Shown: positions 1 to 6,603, numbered from the stretch's first letter. The stretch: 7,705 nt of DNA from a bacterium (GCA_021781625.1 JAJXWL010000078.1:1-7705), one strand, 5' to 3'. Translations and numbers: made by a program. The notes: a model not told the origin generated them from the letters alone.

Positions 1-1
1 T

Positions 2-130
2 AGTTCGGTGATGGCCGCCAAAGCTACAGACTTAGGTCAGAAAACCCTAGGTCAATTCGTGAAGCTTGACCAAAAGGCTATTCAGGATATTTTTGAGTTT
101 GCACAAGGAACAAGGACGTCTCACTGGTGA
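2..130 (+). CDS. C-terminal end of an unrecognised protein (5' end outside window)
   Basis: An open frame enters from the left edge and encodes 42 residues before TGA at 128-130. The peptide is hydrophilic and probably helical (ATDLGQKTLGQFVKLDQ, then AIQDIFEFAQG), ending TSHW. No conserved motif is seen. The helical, Gln/Lys/Asp-rich character recalls phasin-like or coiled-coil tails, but that is only an impression. The main support for a real gene is that its stop codon overlaps the GTG start of the LacI-type regulator by 4 bp (GTGA), the usual sign of translational coupling in an operon. An internal ATG at 11-13 exists, but the frame is open to the edge, so the true start is most likely outside. 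Confidence 0.55.
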   Translation, partial: SSVMAAKATDLGQKTLGQFVKLDQKAIQDIFEFAQGTRTSHW

Positions 131-1134
131 CAGGGGCCCGTTTTGACCCCACGCTCCACGATGTCGCCCGTCTGGCGGGAGTATCGCATACCACCGTTTC
201 ATTAGCACTCAAAAACGACTCGAGAATCACCCCGAACACACGAGGTAAAGTCCTTGAGGCCGCCAGGAGCTTGGGGTATGTCCCCAACGAAACGGCACGG
301 GGCTTGGTCCGCTACCGAACCGGGACTTTAGCTCTTGTCTCGGACTCGTTTTCTTCGGCCTACGAAGCTGAGCTTTTGAGGGGAATCGAGTCTGCCATGC
401 GCCACAACCACCCTGAGTATGCCTTGGTCCAATACAGCACGGGGGGACGAGAGTCCCGCTCGGAAGAAATTCACCGGCGAATTTTGCGGAGTAATGCCGC
501 TGATGCCGTCATTTGCTTAGCCGAGCCCCCGTCCTCTTCGGTGATCTTGGCCTATCACCAAAGTCAAAAGCCTTTTGTCCTTTTTGCCGAGAACGTCGAA
601 GGGGCCTCTTGGGTCCATTGCGATGGAAAGCTCGGCGCTCAATTGGCGACACAAGCCCTCCTGGAGGCTGGGTGCTACAACCCTGGGATTGTGACCTCAA
701 GTTTTCAGAACGGACAGCCGCATTGCGACCCTGAACGCTGGGGTGTTTTTCAGAAACTTTGCCTCGATTCAGGAGTGGTGCCCCACACCTTCGAAATCGA
801 ATTGCTCGATTTTTCTTCGGGAAAATCCTTGGCGGCACGAATACCCCGCGAAGTTGACGGGATTTTTTGCGCGGCAGGAGACTTGGTGGCTATCGGCCTC
901 TTGGCCGGTTTCCGCGAGAGAGGCATCCAGGTTCCCCAAGACATGAAATTAGTCGGTTATGACGGACTGGACGTCTCTTCCTTGGTAAGCCCTGGGCTCA
1001 CGACTGTGGCACAACCGCTCGAAGACATGGGGCGACAAGCCGTTCAGTTTTGCTTTTCACTCTTGTCAAACTTTGAATCTTCAGGCTTATCTCGCCTTTT
1101 CGAGCCCATTTTACTTCGTCGAGGAAGCACTTAA
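127..1134 (+). CDS. LacI-family transcriptional repressor
   Basis: This 335-residue protein has the usual LacI/GalR length and layout. Residues 9-30 (TLHDVARLAGVSHTTVSLAL) form the N-terminal helix-turn-helix with the typical DVA..AGVS..TVS pattern. Residues 45-60 (ARSLGYVPNETARGL) are the hinge-helix region, and from about 67 on is a periplasmic-binding-protein-like effector domain. Family landmarks there are VDGIFCAAGD (243-252), VGYDGLD (276-282) and LTTVAQP (291-297). The start is GTG, with AAGGA at 112-116 ten bases upstream. No other start is possible, because in-frame stops lie close upstream. Its start overlaps the stop of the preceding gene, so both are probably co-transcribed. The effector is likely a small molecule such as a sugar or nucleoside, but no catabolic or sugar-transport gene is in the window to identify it. 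The family call is firm; target and ligand are unknown. Confidence 0.95.
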   Translation: MTGARFDPTLHDVARLAGVSHTTVSLALKNDSRITPNTRGKVLEAARSLGYVPNETARGLVRYRTGTLALVSDSFSSAYEAELLRGIESAMRHNHPEYALVQYSTGGRESRSEEIHRRILRSNAADAVICLAEPPSSSVILAYHQSQKPFVLFAENVEGASWVHCDGKLGAQLATQALLEAGCYNPGIVTSSFQNGQPHCDPERWGVFQKLCLDSGVVPHTFEIELLDFSSGKSLAARIPREVDGIFCAAGDLVAIGLLAGFRERGIQVPQDMKLVGYDGLDVSSLVSPGLTTVAQPLEDMGRQAVQFCFSLLSNFESSGLSRLFEPILLRRGST

Positions 1135-1172
1135 AAACAAGCCTCAGATAAATGTTAATGCACATGAACTTG

Positions 1173-1201
1173 TTGACAATCCTGATATTGCTAGTCATGA
1201 T
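1173..1201 (+). promoter_or_regulatory. Predicted sigma70-type promoter of the ZIP transporter gene
   Basis: A perfect -35 box TTGACA (1173-1178) is followed after 17 bp by CATGAT (1196-1201, 4 of 6 matches to TATAAT). Transcription would begin near 1208, giving a leader of only about 14 nt that still includes the ribosome binding site. It lies in the 87-bp gap after the LacI-type gene, so the ZIP gene has its own promoter rather than relying on readthrough. Confidence 0.55.
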
Positions 1202-1206
1202 AGCAA
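1188..1206. promoter_or_regulatory. Inverted repeat over the ZIP gene -10 region (candidate operator)
   Basis: TTGCTA (1188-1193) and TAGCAA (1201-1206) are exact reverse complements separated by 7 bp, whose centre contains the self-complementary TCATGA (1195-1200). The repeat covers the predicted -10 box and reaches the ribosome binding site, where a bound repressor would block transcription. Metal-responsive control would make sense for a ZIP transporter, but the sequence matches no Fur, Zur, MntR or DtxR consensus that I can name with confidence. Confidence 0.4.
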
Positions 1207-1221
1207 CACAGGAGGCTCTCT

Positions 1222-2010
1222 TTGTCGTTTCCCCTTATTCTACTGCTCGGCGCCATTGCCGGCTTCACTATCTTTTTAGGACTGCCCTTTGCTCGCCTCA
1301 AAAAGGTTGCCCCGTGGGTTAAAGGGTTTTTGGCCATGTTGGCGACTGGGGTGCTTTTGTACCTCCTAGTCGATGTCACGGCAAAAATGGTGGAACCCAT
1401 CGGAGAGGCCTTGAGTCCTGCACCTCCGAGCTCCGCCTTCGGAACGGGCCTCGAAAGCCTCGCGGTTATGCTGATCGGTCTTTTTCTGGGCTTAATCGGC
1501 ATCGTAACACTGACAAAAAAATTGACCAAAAACTCCTCGAACCAAGGTGAAACTCAGGAAGTTGCACCTGAAACCTTGTCGTTGATTATTGCCATTGGGA
1601 TCGGAGCGCACAACTTATCCGAAGGTCTAGCTATTGGCCAATCGGCTGCCGCGGGGTCACTCCATCTGGCGGCACTTCTGATCGTGGGGTTTGGGCTTCA
1701 CAATATGACAGAAGGCTTCGGAATCGCAGGTCCCCTCAGCGGGAAACCTGTCTCTTGGCGCTACTTAGGCTTGCTGGGTTTATTGGGTGGGGGACCAACC
1801 TTCTTAGGCACAGTTTTAGGAATTGGGTTTCATTCAACGCTTTTATTTGTTTTCAGTTTGGCGTTTGCAGCTGGGGCAATCCTTTACGTCGTCATGGAAC
1901 TTTTGGGTTCAGCACGAAAGTATTCACGGCTTGCTACCGTCTGGGGCTTGTTCATCGGTTTCTTACTAGGATTAAGTACCGATTTGATCCTCACGATTGC
2001 CGGAGCCTAA
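1222..2010 (+). CDS. ZIP-family divalent metal transporter
   Basis: This 262-residue integral membrane protein belongs to the ZIP (Zrt/Irt-like) family, probably the ZupT/GufA-like bacterial group. The decisive motifs are the two metal-site helices: AHNLSEGLAIG (129-139, H130, N131, E134) and LHNMTEGFGIAG (159-170, H160, N161, E164), the HNxxEG signatures of transmembrane segments 4 and 5. About eight hydrophobic segments are seen, with a short polar cytoplasmic loop (about 99-118, Lys/Asn/Gln-rich) between segments 3 and 4 that lacks the His cluster found in some relatives. Such proteins move Zn2+, Fe2+ or Mn2+ into the cytoplasm; the substrate cannot be told from sequence. The start is TTG, chosen because GGAGG (1211-1215) lies 6 bp upstream and no ATG competes. 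It has its own promoter and converges on the cyclase gene, 13 bp between stops. Confidence 0.93.
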   Translation: MSFPLILLLGAIAGFTIFLGLPFARLKKVAPWVKGFLAMLATGVLLYLLVDVTAKMVEPIGEALSPAPPSSAFGTGLESLAVMLIGLFLGLIGIVTLTKKLTKNSSNQGETQEVAPETLSLIIAIGIGAHNLSEGLAIGQSAAAGSLHLAALLIVGFGLHNMTEGFGIAGPLSGKPVSWRYLGLLGLLGGGPTFLGTVLGIGFHSTLLFVFSLAFAAGAILYVVMELLGSARKYSRLATVWGLFIGFLLGLSTDLILTIAGA

Positions 2011-2023
2011 TTCCTCTTCGTGT

Positions 2024-3949
2024 CTAGTCAACTTCTGCGACCGCCCAAACCTCAACTGCTTCTTTACGGCCTTTCACTAACCGTGGTCCCAGGAGTTGGA
2101 GGGGAACCCCTAAGCTTTGAGCGCCCTGAGCCGTTCTTTGGTTCATGAGAATGGGGTTACCAGGGACCTCCTTAGTGAGGGTTTCCAAACGTGCCGCCAC
2201 ATTCACAGCATCTCCAATAACGGTGTACTGAATGCGTTCGAGCGAACCAATTTGACCGGCAACCACTTCGCCTGTAGCGATGCCAATACCGCTTTGAATT
2301 TCCTGAAGACCTTGCGAGATCCGTTTCTGATTGAGTAAAACGAGACGCTTCTTCATCGCGATAGCGCCTGCGACAGCATTCTTCGCGTGTTCGGGTTGAT
2401 CCAAAGGGGCACCAAAGATCACAACGATGGCATCACCGATAAAATTGTTGATAAACCCTCCCCAAGGACGAATGGCTTCGGTCATTTGGGTTAGGTATTC
2501 ATTTAAGAAACTGACCGCCTCTTGTGGCGATAGGGCTTCGACCATGGTCGAGAAATTTCGAATATCCGAGAATAAAACGGTAACCTGCCTTGTTTCGCCC
2601 CCCAGGGCTAGTTGACCTGTGAGCAATTTCTCGCGGACTGCGGGGGAAACAACACGACCAAAAACATCCCGTTCGTGTTCCCGTTCTCGTAGACCTGCCG
2701 TCATAGTATTGAACGCTTGCCCTAACAAGCCGACTTCGTCCTGTGACTGAATCATGACCTTGGCAGATAAATCCCCCGCCTGAACTTTTTGTGCTTCTCG
2801 GCTGAGCTCAACTAAAGGTTGGGTTATGCCTCGGGCAAGTACGATCGCGGCGAAACTGGCGAGCAAAACAACACCAATCAAAATGAGGCCAGTCAATAAA
2901 ACCAAGTACCAGGGTAGACTGCGAAAATCTTTTGCTGTTTTCATGAGTCCGCTTAAAACTTGCATGGCCTGTTGTTCAGGTTGTGAAACCAGAATTCCCC
3001 AGCCCAGCAAAGCTGTCCGAGCATAACCAGTTAAAAGTTTACCTTGTTGAGCAAAGCCAGCTCCTGCAAAACCTGACATCGTATGAACAGAGCGATATTC
3101 GATAGAATCGGTGTGGGGCCAAGAAGGTACTTTTCCTGGGAGGATTTGAACCTTACCGTCTGAGTAGTGAAAAAGGATTTGTCCGTTTTCGTCCAGGACC
3201 AGGAGAGTAGCCTTGAGCGAGTCGGCTTTTTGTGCCAAGGCCTGCAACAGCGGGGTCAAATTAAATTGAGCAAGGATAATCCCCACCGTACTTCCACTTG
3301 TGGTATTGACGACTGGTAGCGAAAGGCCAAGGACAGGCAACCCACTGTTTGGTTCAACAAAAACCGGTTGTACCCCCAAGTTGTGATGGAGTTTTGTGGT
3401 AAGCCACCAATCTTGCGATTGATGACTGAGGAATTCCGTGGGCCGAGTCAATAGCGCATTTTTTCCATTCAGACCGGTTACCAAAATTTCGACTACATCC
3501 GAGTGTATTCGTTCGGCTTGGCGAAAGAGGTACGAAGAAGCTTGACGAAATAAGGGGCCTGAAATAGGAATGCTAAACTTTGGCCCCAGTTCTTTTCTTA
3601 ACTGACTTTCAGAAAGGGAGTTCCATCCCTTGGCTAGGGCCACACGATCTTCGGCGGCGGCGGCTTCGGCAATAACGTCTTCTTCACTCCAATTTCTTAA
3701 ATCACTCTGCCATTGGGCTAAGTAACTGTCCACTTCCGACGCGGTATCATAGGCATCAATGCGTAAGTTTCGACCTACGACATCTCGGTGCAAGACAAGA
3801 TCCGTTCTTTCAAGACGCTCTGAAAAAGAGTTGAGCTGATTGATCAATACCGTTCCAGCCAAAACGGCCAACAACAGCAAAGGCAATAGACTTAGCGTTA
3901 AAAAGAGAAGCGCAATTCGGCTTCGTAGACTCTTTCGAAACGCCTTCAC
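2024..3949 (-). CDS. Membrane-bound class III nucleotidyl cyclase (cache sensor, HAMP, cyclase domain)
   Basis: This 641-residue receptor cyclase has a membrane segment at about 12-37, a large extracytoplasmic domain (about 40-340) whose end (VLDENGQILFH, TGYARTALLGWGILVSQP) looks like a dCache sensor, a second membrane segment at 347-371, HAMP at 372-425, and a class III catalytic domain at 450-640. Metal-binding aspartates are present in LFSDIRNFS (D462) and FIGDAIVVIFG (D506). Transition-state residues are N583 and R587 (VIGDAVNVAAR), with T576 at the second base-specificity position. The adenine-selecting Lys expected before FIGD is Asn (N502), so the product (cAMP, cGMP or other) is uncertain. 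The GTG start overlaps the lipoprotein stop by 4 bp (GTGA), with only a weak Shine-Dalgarno, so translation is probably coupled. It is the last gene of the operon and ends convergently with the ZIP gene. Confidence 0.93.
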   Translation of the reverse strand: MKAFRKSLRSRIALLFLTLSLLPLLLLAVLAGTVLINQLNSFSERLERTDLVLHRDVVGRNLRIDAYDTASEVDSYLAQWQSDLRNWSEEDVIAEAAAAEDRVALAKGWNSLSESQLRKELGPKFSIPISGPLFRQASSYLFRQAERIHSDVVEILVTGLNGKNALLTRPTEFLSHQSQDWWLTTKLHHNLGVQPVFVEPNSGLPVLGLSLPVVNTTSGSTVGIILAQFNLTPLLQALAQKADSLKATLLVLDENGQILFHYSDGKVQILPGKVPSWPHTDSIEYRSVHTMSGFAGAGFAQQGKLLTGYARTALLGWGILVSQPEQQAMQVLSGLMKTAKDFRSLPWYLVLLTGLILIGVVLLASFAAIVLARGITQPLVELSREAQKVQAGDLSAKVMIQSQDEVGLLGQAFNTMTAGLREREHERDVFGRVVSPAVREKLLTGQLALGGETRQVTVLFSDIRNFSTMVEALSPQEAVSFLNEYLTQMTEAIRPWGGFINNFIGDAIVVIFGAPLDQPEHAKNAVAGAIAMKKRLVLLNQKRISQGLQEIQSGIGIATGEVVAGQIGSLERIQYTVIGDAVNVAARLETLTKEVPGNPILMNQRTAQGAQSLGVPLQLLGPRLVKGRKEAVEVWAVAEVD

Positions 3950-4872
3950 CTCGTCAGTTCCAAAGGTATGGTTAAGGTTTGAAGAGCCAGTTGGTACAAC
4001 TTCTGCGTGGGACCCTGCTCAAGGGACTTCACTTGCTGGCTTAACTGAGTCACCAGACCTGGGGCCCGGGAGGCCTCAAAATGTTTCAACAAGGCTAAAC
4101 ACGTTTTCTCAACAACTCCGGTCTCAGTCTGAAAAGTTTGATAAACCATGGTTGCTGAATCACGGCTTTCCGAAGACTTTAAAAGGTCAAAGGTTTGTTG
4201 GGCGTAGGTTCGGGCCCCCCAGCCATCCCCAGGGTTCTGAGGGACACCTGTTCCCAAATAGTCACCGTATAAAGCCCCTTTTCGACCTTCCAGGATGTTG
4301 ATCACATGCTCCAGGTGAGCTTTCATCTCACTCCAGTCTTGTAGTTGCGCGGCAGCTTTGGCCATCCCGGCGTGTTCCACCGCCAAAGCGACTTGACTTT
4401 GAAGACCCAAGGCTGGTGGTTGTGGTGCTTGATCCTTCTGTCGAAAAAGTTCAGCACCAAGAGAAGAAATTTTCCCAGAAAAAACGACGCGTCCGGTTGG
4501 AGCTGAACTTCCCCCTTGAGGCTCCCAAGTGGCTTCAAACTCAGTGTACTCCTGGACAAGGTTACTGCCTTTCGGAGATGTCCAATGAAAACTCATTTCC
4601 CCGGGTTTTGTTTCCTCCGTTGTCAGGGCTAAAAGGCCCAAATTCAAGGGGCCCTGAGGGCCTACTAGCCACCCCTCATAGACAAAACCTGCCGGAGCTT
4701 CAGGGGCACCCGTGACCCGAAGAGAAAAGGCATCTTCCGGGGCATACTGGTCATAAATTTTTGCTTGCCCTTTAAACGGCGTTGAAAGAGCAGGAGACGC
4801 TGGTTTGGCTGAACAAGAAAACAGCAACGCCGACAAAAGGAGCAAAAAGGATAAATTCTGCCGTTCTGTCAT
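3946..4872 (-). CDS. Predicted lipoprotein with anti-sigma-K-like and helical His/Asn-rich domains
   Basis: This 308-residue exported protein has a signal peptide (1-19) ending in a relaxed lipobox, LLFSC, with C20 as the likely lipidated residue. Residues 35-140 resemble the beta-sandwich of RskA-type anti-sigma-K C-terminal domains: VYEGWLVGPQGPLNLGLL (64-81), a Trp/Glu-rich middle and GRVVFSGKI (127-135). Residues 155-230 are a helical segment with AKAHLEHVINILEG-type spacing (H186, H189, N192, E195-G196) followed by a Gly/Asp/Asn-rich loop QNPGDGWG (212-219); H167 lies one helix earlier. I recall similar pairings in Chloroflexota proteins but cannot verify this. The remainder is helical. 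ATG overlaps the DUF1761 stop (ATGA), and its own stop overlaps the cyclase GTG. Position suggests it senses something outside the membrane and passes it to the cyclase sensor domain, which is inference. No enzyme motif is seen. Confidence 0.8.
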   Translation of the reverse strand: MTERQNLSFLLLLSALLFSCSAKPASPALSTPFKGQAKIYDQYAPEDAFSLRVTGAPEAPAGFVYEGWLVGPQGPLNLGLLALTTEETKPGEMSFHWTSPKGSNLVQEYTEFEATWEPQGGSSAPTGRVVFSGKISSLGAELFRQKDQAPQPPALGLQSQVALAVEHAGMAKAAAQLQDWSEMKAHLEHVINILEGRKGALYGDYLGTGVPQNPGDGWGARTYAQQTFDLLKSSESRDSATMVYQTFQTETGVVEKTCLALLKHFEASRAPGLVTQLSQQVKSLEQGPTQKLYQLALQTLTIPLELTR

Positions 4873-5300
4873 GGTTTACCAAAGACCGCAATTAACCCGC
4901 CAAAACCGGCATAGGTTATCAGGTATAAAACGTTGTTAAGAACTAACACGACAGGCTTTCGGCCTTCAAATTGGGAATTGAGGCTATGTGTGACCGAAAA
5001 GGCGGCCCAACAAACCAACCCCACCAGAGCCCCCGACCAAAAAGTGGTGGCTCCTAACGAATAAACCAGCACTTGGAGTCCGTACGAAAAGACAAACGTG
5101 GCAACCAGGGCTCCCCCCATCAAGCGGGGCATGGCTTTCTTTTCTTCGTCCGTGGGTCCGGTCTTATTCGGATCGCTTCCGATACCGGCCAGCCAAGTTT
5201 TGAACCAAGGGACAGCTGGGGAATAAAAAAACCAGCTTAAAAAAAAGTTTACCAAAGCAACGACGACAAGGGCTAACCACGAAACCTGGAACTTCAGCAT
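4869..5300 (-). CDS. DUF1761-family integral membrane protein
   Basis: This 143-residue protein has about four membrane segments (7-27, 62-82, 86-104, 116-138) and matches the look of the DUF1761 family: an N-terminal WLALVVVALVNFFLSWFFYSP, a short loop with WFKTWLAG, a Pro/Lys/Glu-rich loop (43-59) and a C-terminal half with LVGLVCWAAFSVTHSLNSQF. The molecular function of the family is unknown to me. The start is ATG, with AAGGAG (5306-5311) five bases upstream, a strong ribosome binding site. It leads the operon: its stop TGA overlaps the ATG of the lipoprotein gene, and the lipoprotein in turn overlaps the cyclase, so the three products are likely made in step and may work together at the membrane. 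A candidate promoter lies just upstream at 5338-5366. Confidence 0.85.
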   Translation of the reverse strand: MLKFQVSWLALVVVALVNFFLSWFFYSPAVPWFKTWLAGIGSDPNKTGPTDEEKKAMPRLMGGALVATFVFSYGLQVLVYSLGATTFWSGALVGLVCWAAFSVTHSLNSQFEGRKPVVLVLNNVLYLITYAGFGGLIAVFGKP

Positions 5301-5305
5301 AGGAA

Positions 5306-5311
5306 CTCCTT
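5306..5311 (-). promoter_or_regulatory. Ribosome binding site of the DUF1761 gene
   Basis: On the minus strand AAGGAG lies 5 nt before the ATG at 5300. It is the only strong Shine-Dalgarno in the three-gene unit; the two downstream genes start inside the stop codons of their predecessors and probably rely on coupling to it. Confidence 0.75.
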
Positions 5312-5337
5312 ACCAAACAACTAAGGCTCGTCCAATT

Positions 5338-5366
5338 AGCATGAAAGGTTCCTCCCCATCTGTCAA
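5338..5366 (-). promoter_or_regulatory. Candidate promoter of the DUF1761-lipoprotein-cyclase operon
   Basis: On the minus strand a perfect TTGACA (5366-5361) is followed after 17 bp by CATGCT (5343-5338), only 3 of 6 matches to TATAAT; GCTAAT with a 20-bp gap is an alternative -10. The -35 starts 3 bp after the stop codon of the permease gene. The ZIP promoter has the same unusual arrangement, TTGACA, 17 bp, CATGAT. No terminator is visible between permease and DUF1761 genes, so readthrough is also possible. Confidence 0.4.
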
Positions 5367-5369
5367 TGA

Positions 5370-6281
5370 CTATCGCAAGAGTGCGTTGAACAGGTAACCC
5401 ACTAAGATGATTCCGCCCCCCACTACCCCGGCAAAAATCACTAAGAGTTTCACCTTCATGACCTTTCGCAAAATCATGAACTCAGGAAAGCTCAAGGCAG
5501 TTACCGCCATCATAAAAGCCAGGGCCGTTCCCAGGGCGACCCCCTTCTCGGTCAATGCCGCGATGAGGGGCAACACACCCGCCGCATTCGAATACAAGGG
5601 GATGCCTAAAAGGACAGCCACAGGAACTGCGATCGGATTGCTTCTTCCTGCCCAGTGCGCCAAAAAGTCTGTCGGCACATAGCCGTGAATCCCGGCCCCT
5701 AACCCGACACCCAACACCACCCAAAGTGAAACCTTACGTAGGATGTCGAGGGTATAGCCCCAAGCAAAGGACACGCGGTCCCCCCAAGTTTGGCGAATGC
5801 GCACCAGAGGGGGAGCTTTCTTGAGGTTTTTCAGCACAAAGTCCTGTAACAAAGGTTCAACTTTGAGCTTACCAAGGATCATCCCCGAGATGAGAGCAAT
5901 CACAAGCCCAAAGCCGATGTACAGTAAGGCAATTTGCCAACCGAATAACCCCAATAGCATCACAAGAGCGACTTCATTGATCATGGGTGAAGCCACCAAA
6001 AAGCTAAAGGTAACGCCCAAAGGGATACCGGCTTCGACAAAACCAAGAAACAAAGGTACGGCGCTACAGGAGCAAAAGGGCGTGATCACACCCAGCAACG
6101 AGGCTAAAAGGTGAGCCAACCAGCGTGGCAATTTGGCAAGGCGATCCCGAACCGCTTCGGGGGGAAAAAAGGTCCGAAGGACTGACACGGCAAAGATGAT
6201 CACAACCAACAAGAGGAAAATCTTAACAATATCCCCGACAAAAAAGCTTAGGGCTGCCCCCCAAGGTGTAGAGCTGTCCAC
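5370..6281 (-). CDS. ArsP/DUF318-type permease (predicted metalloid or thiol-linked efflux)
   Basis: This 303-residue polytopic membrane protein has about eight hydrophobic segments in two halves separated by a charged cytoplasmic loop (about 137-175). The diagnostic motif is TPFCSCSAVPLFLG (67-80, cysteines C70 and C72) followed by FLVASPMINEVAL (94-106), as in the DUF318 permease family that includes the organoarsenical exporter ArsP. Many members sit beside an ArsR regulator and a small thioredoxin-like protein, as here. By that context it probably exports a soft metalloid or related compound with help from the redox partner; the real substrate is unknown. The start is GTG, one base after the stop of the redox gene, with AGGAG 7 nt upstream inside the end of that gene, so the two form one operon. 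Length is about normal for the family. Confidence 0.9.
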   Translation of the reverse strand: MDSSTPWGAALSFFVGDIVKIFLLLVVIIFAVSVLRTFFPPEAVRDRLAKLPRWLAHLLASLLGVITPFCSCSAVPLFLGFVEAGIPLGVTFSFLVASPMINEVALVMLLGLFGWQIALLYIGFGLVIALISGMILGKLKVEPLLQDFVLKNLKKAPPLVRIRQTWGDRVSFAWGYTLDILRKVSLWVVLGVGLGAGIHGYVPTDFLAHWAGRSNPIAVPVAVLLGIPLYSNAAGVLPLIAALTEKGVALGTALAFMMAVTALSFPEFMILRKVMKVKLLVIFAGVVGGGIILVGYLFNALLR

Positions 6282-6282
6282 G

Positions 6283-6519
6283 TTATTTCTCCTGAAGAAG
6301 GCGCAAGATCTGCTCGACGCTCAACACTCGACCCGTGGAAAGGAGCTGGCCGTCTACGGCAAAACCGGGAGTACTCATAATGCCGCGGGCGGCGATTTCA
6401 CCAAAGTCTGTGACCTTTTTGACCGTGGCTTCGACTCCAAGCCGTACGGCGGCCTCTTTCGCGTGAGCCTCTAACTTGGCACAATTCGCACAGCCGCTTC
6501 CGAAGATTTCCATCAACAT
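6283..6519 (-). CDS. Small thioredoxin-like redox protein (CxxC)
   Basis: With the chosen ATG at 6519 this is a 78-residue protein starting MLMEIFGSGCANCAKL. The CANC active site (cysteines 10 and 13) follows the first beta strand, and ISTP-like MSTPGF supplies the cis-proline (P51) of the thioredoxin fold; length and motifs fit the small redox-active disulfide protein group found next to DUF318 permeases. An in-frame GTG at 6537 would add six residues (84 in all), but then the strong AAGGAG (6527-6532) would be inside the coding region. That Shine-Dalgarno sits 7 nt before the ATG, so ATG is preferred. The protein is probably cytoplasmic and may hand electrons or a bound metal(loid) to the permease encoded 1 bp downstream. 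Two operator-like repeats precede it. Confidence 0.87.
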   Translation of the reverse strand: MLMEIFGSGCANCAKLEAHAKEAAVRLGVEATVKKVTDFGEIAARGIMSTPGFAVDGQLLSTGRVLSVEQILRLLQEK

Positions 6520-6526
6520 AACGTTA

Positions 6527-6532
6527 CTCCTT
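6527..6532 (-). promoter_or_regulatory. Ribosome binding site that fixes the redox gene start
   Basis: Minus-strand AAGGAG, 7 nt before ATG 6519-6517. Because it lies downstream of the longer GTG start at 6537, it argues for the shorter 78-residue protein. Confidence 0.75.
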
Positions 6533-6537
6533 TTCAC

Positions 6538-6570
6538 GTGAAATATTTTTCACCGTGATATTAAACTCAC
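6538..6570. promoter_or_regulatory. Two tandem GTGA-N8-TCAC operators before the redox gene
   Basis: Two 16-bp inverted repeats of the form GTGA-N8-TCAC lie at 6538-6553 (GTGAAATATTTTTCAC) and 6555-6570 (GTGATATTAAACTCAC), 17 bp apart start to start. The first extends to GTGAA-N6-TTCAC, which agrees with the TGAA-N6-TTCA spacing typical of ArsR/SmtB-family operators. An overlapping 12-bp palindrome TTTCACGTGAAA (6532-6543) lies at the left end. The same motif recurs over the ArsR start at 6934-6949, so the ArsR protein is the likely ligand. Confidence 0.65.
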
Positions 6571-6599
6571 ATATAAAACAAAAAAAAGATAAAGCTCAA
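6570..6599 (-). promoter_or_regulatory. Possible promoter of the redox-permease pair
   Basis: On the minus strand TTGAGC (6599-6594, 4 of 6 matches to TTGACA) is followed after 18 bp by TATATG (6575-6570, 4 of 6), in an AT-rich stretch with an 8-base T run. TTTAAT (6565-6560) is an alternative -10 inside the operator. Either way the tandem operators would cover the transcription start, which suits repression. If absent, the pair would be read from the ArsR promoter. Confidence 0.35.
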
Positions 6600-6603
6600 A
6601 CCC

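Noticed and set aside
1136..1174. AACAAG and CTTGTT inverted pair after the LacI-type gene
   Set aside because: The 27-bp loop and AT-rich 6-bp stem without a T tract do not make a convincing terminator.
1191..1529. 112-residue minus-strand open frame opposite the ZIP gene
   Set aside because: Shadow of a protein with clear HNxxEG motifs; composition (Pro/Lys/Arg-rich) is typical of an antisense frame.
2011..2023. Bidirectional terminator between the convergent ZIP and cyclase genes
   Set aside because: The gap is 13 bp with no GC-rich hairpin or T tract visible on either strand.
3840..4301. 153-residue plus-strand open frame opposite the lipoprotein and cyclase genes
   Set aside because: It is antisense to two well-supported coupled genes, has no ribosome binding site or recognisable domain, and its composition looks like a shadow frame.
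6283..6537. Longer 84-residue version of the redox protein from GTG at 6537
   Set aside because: It would put the strong AAGGAG inside the coding region; ATG at 6519 with 7-nt spacing fits better.
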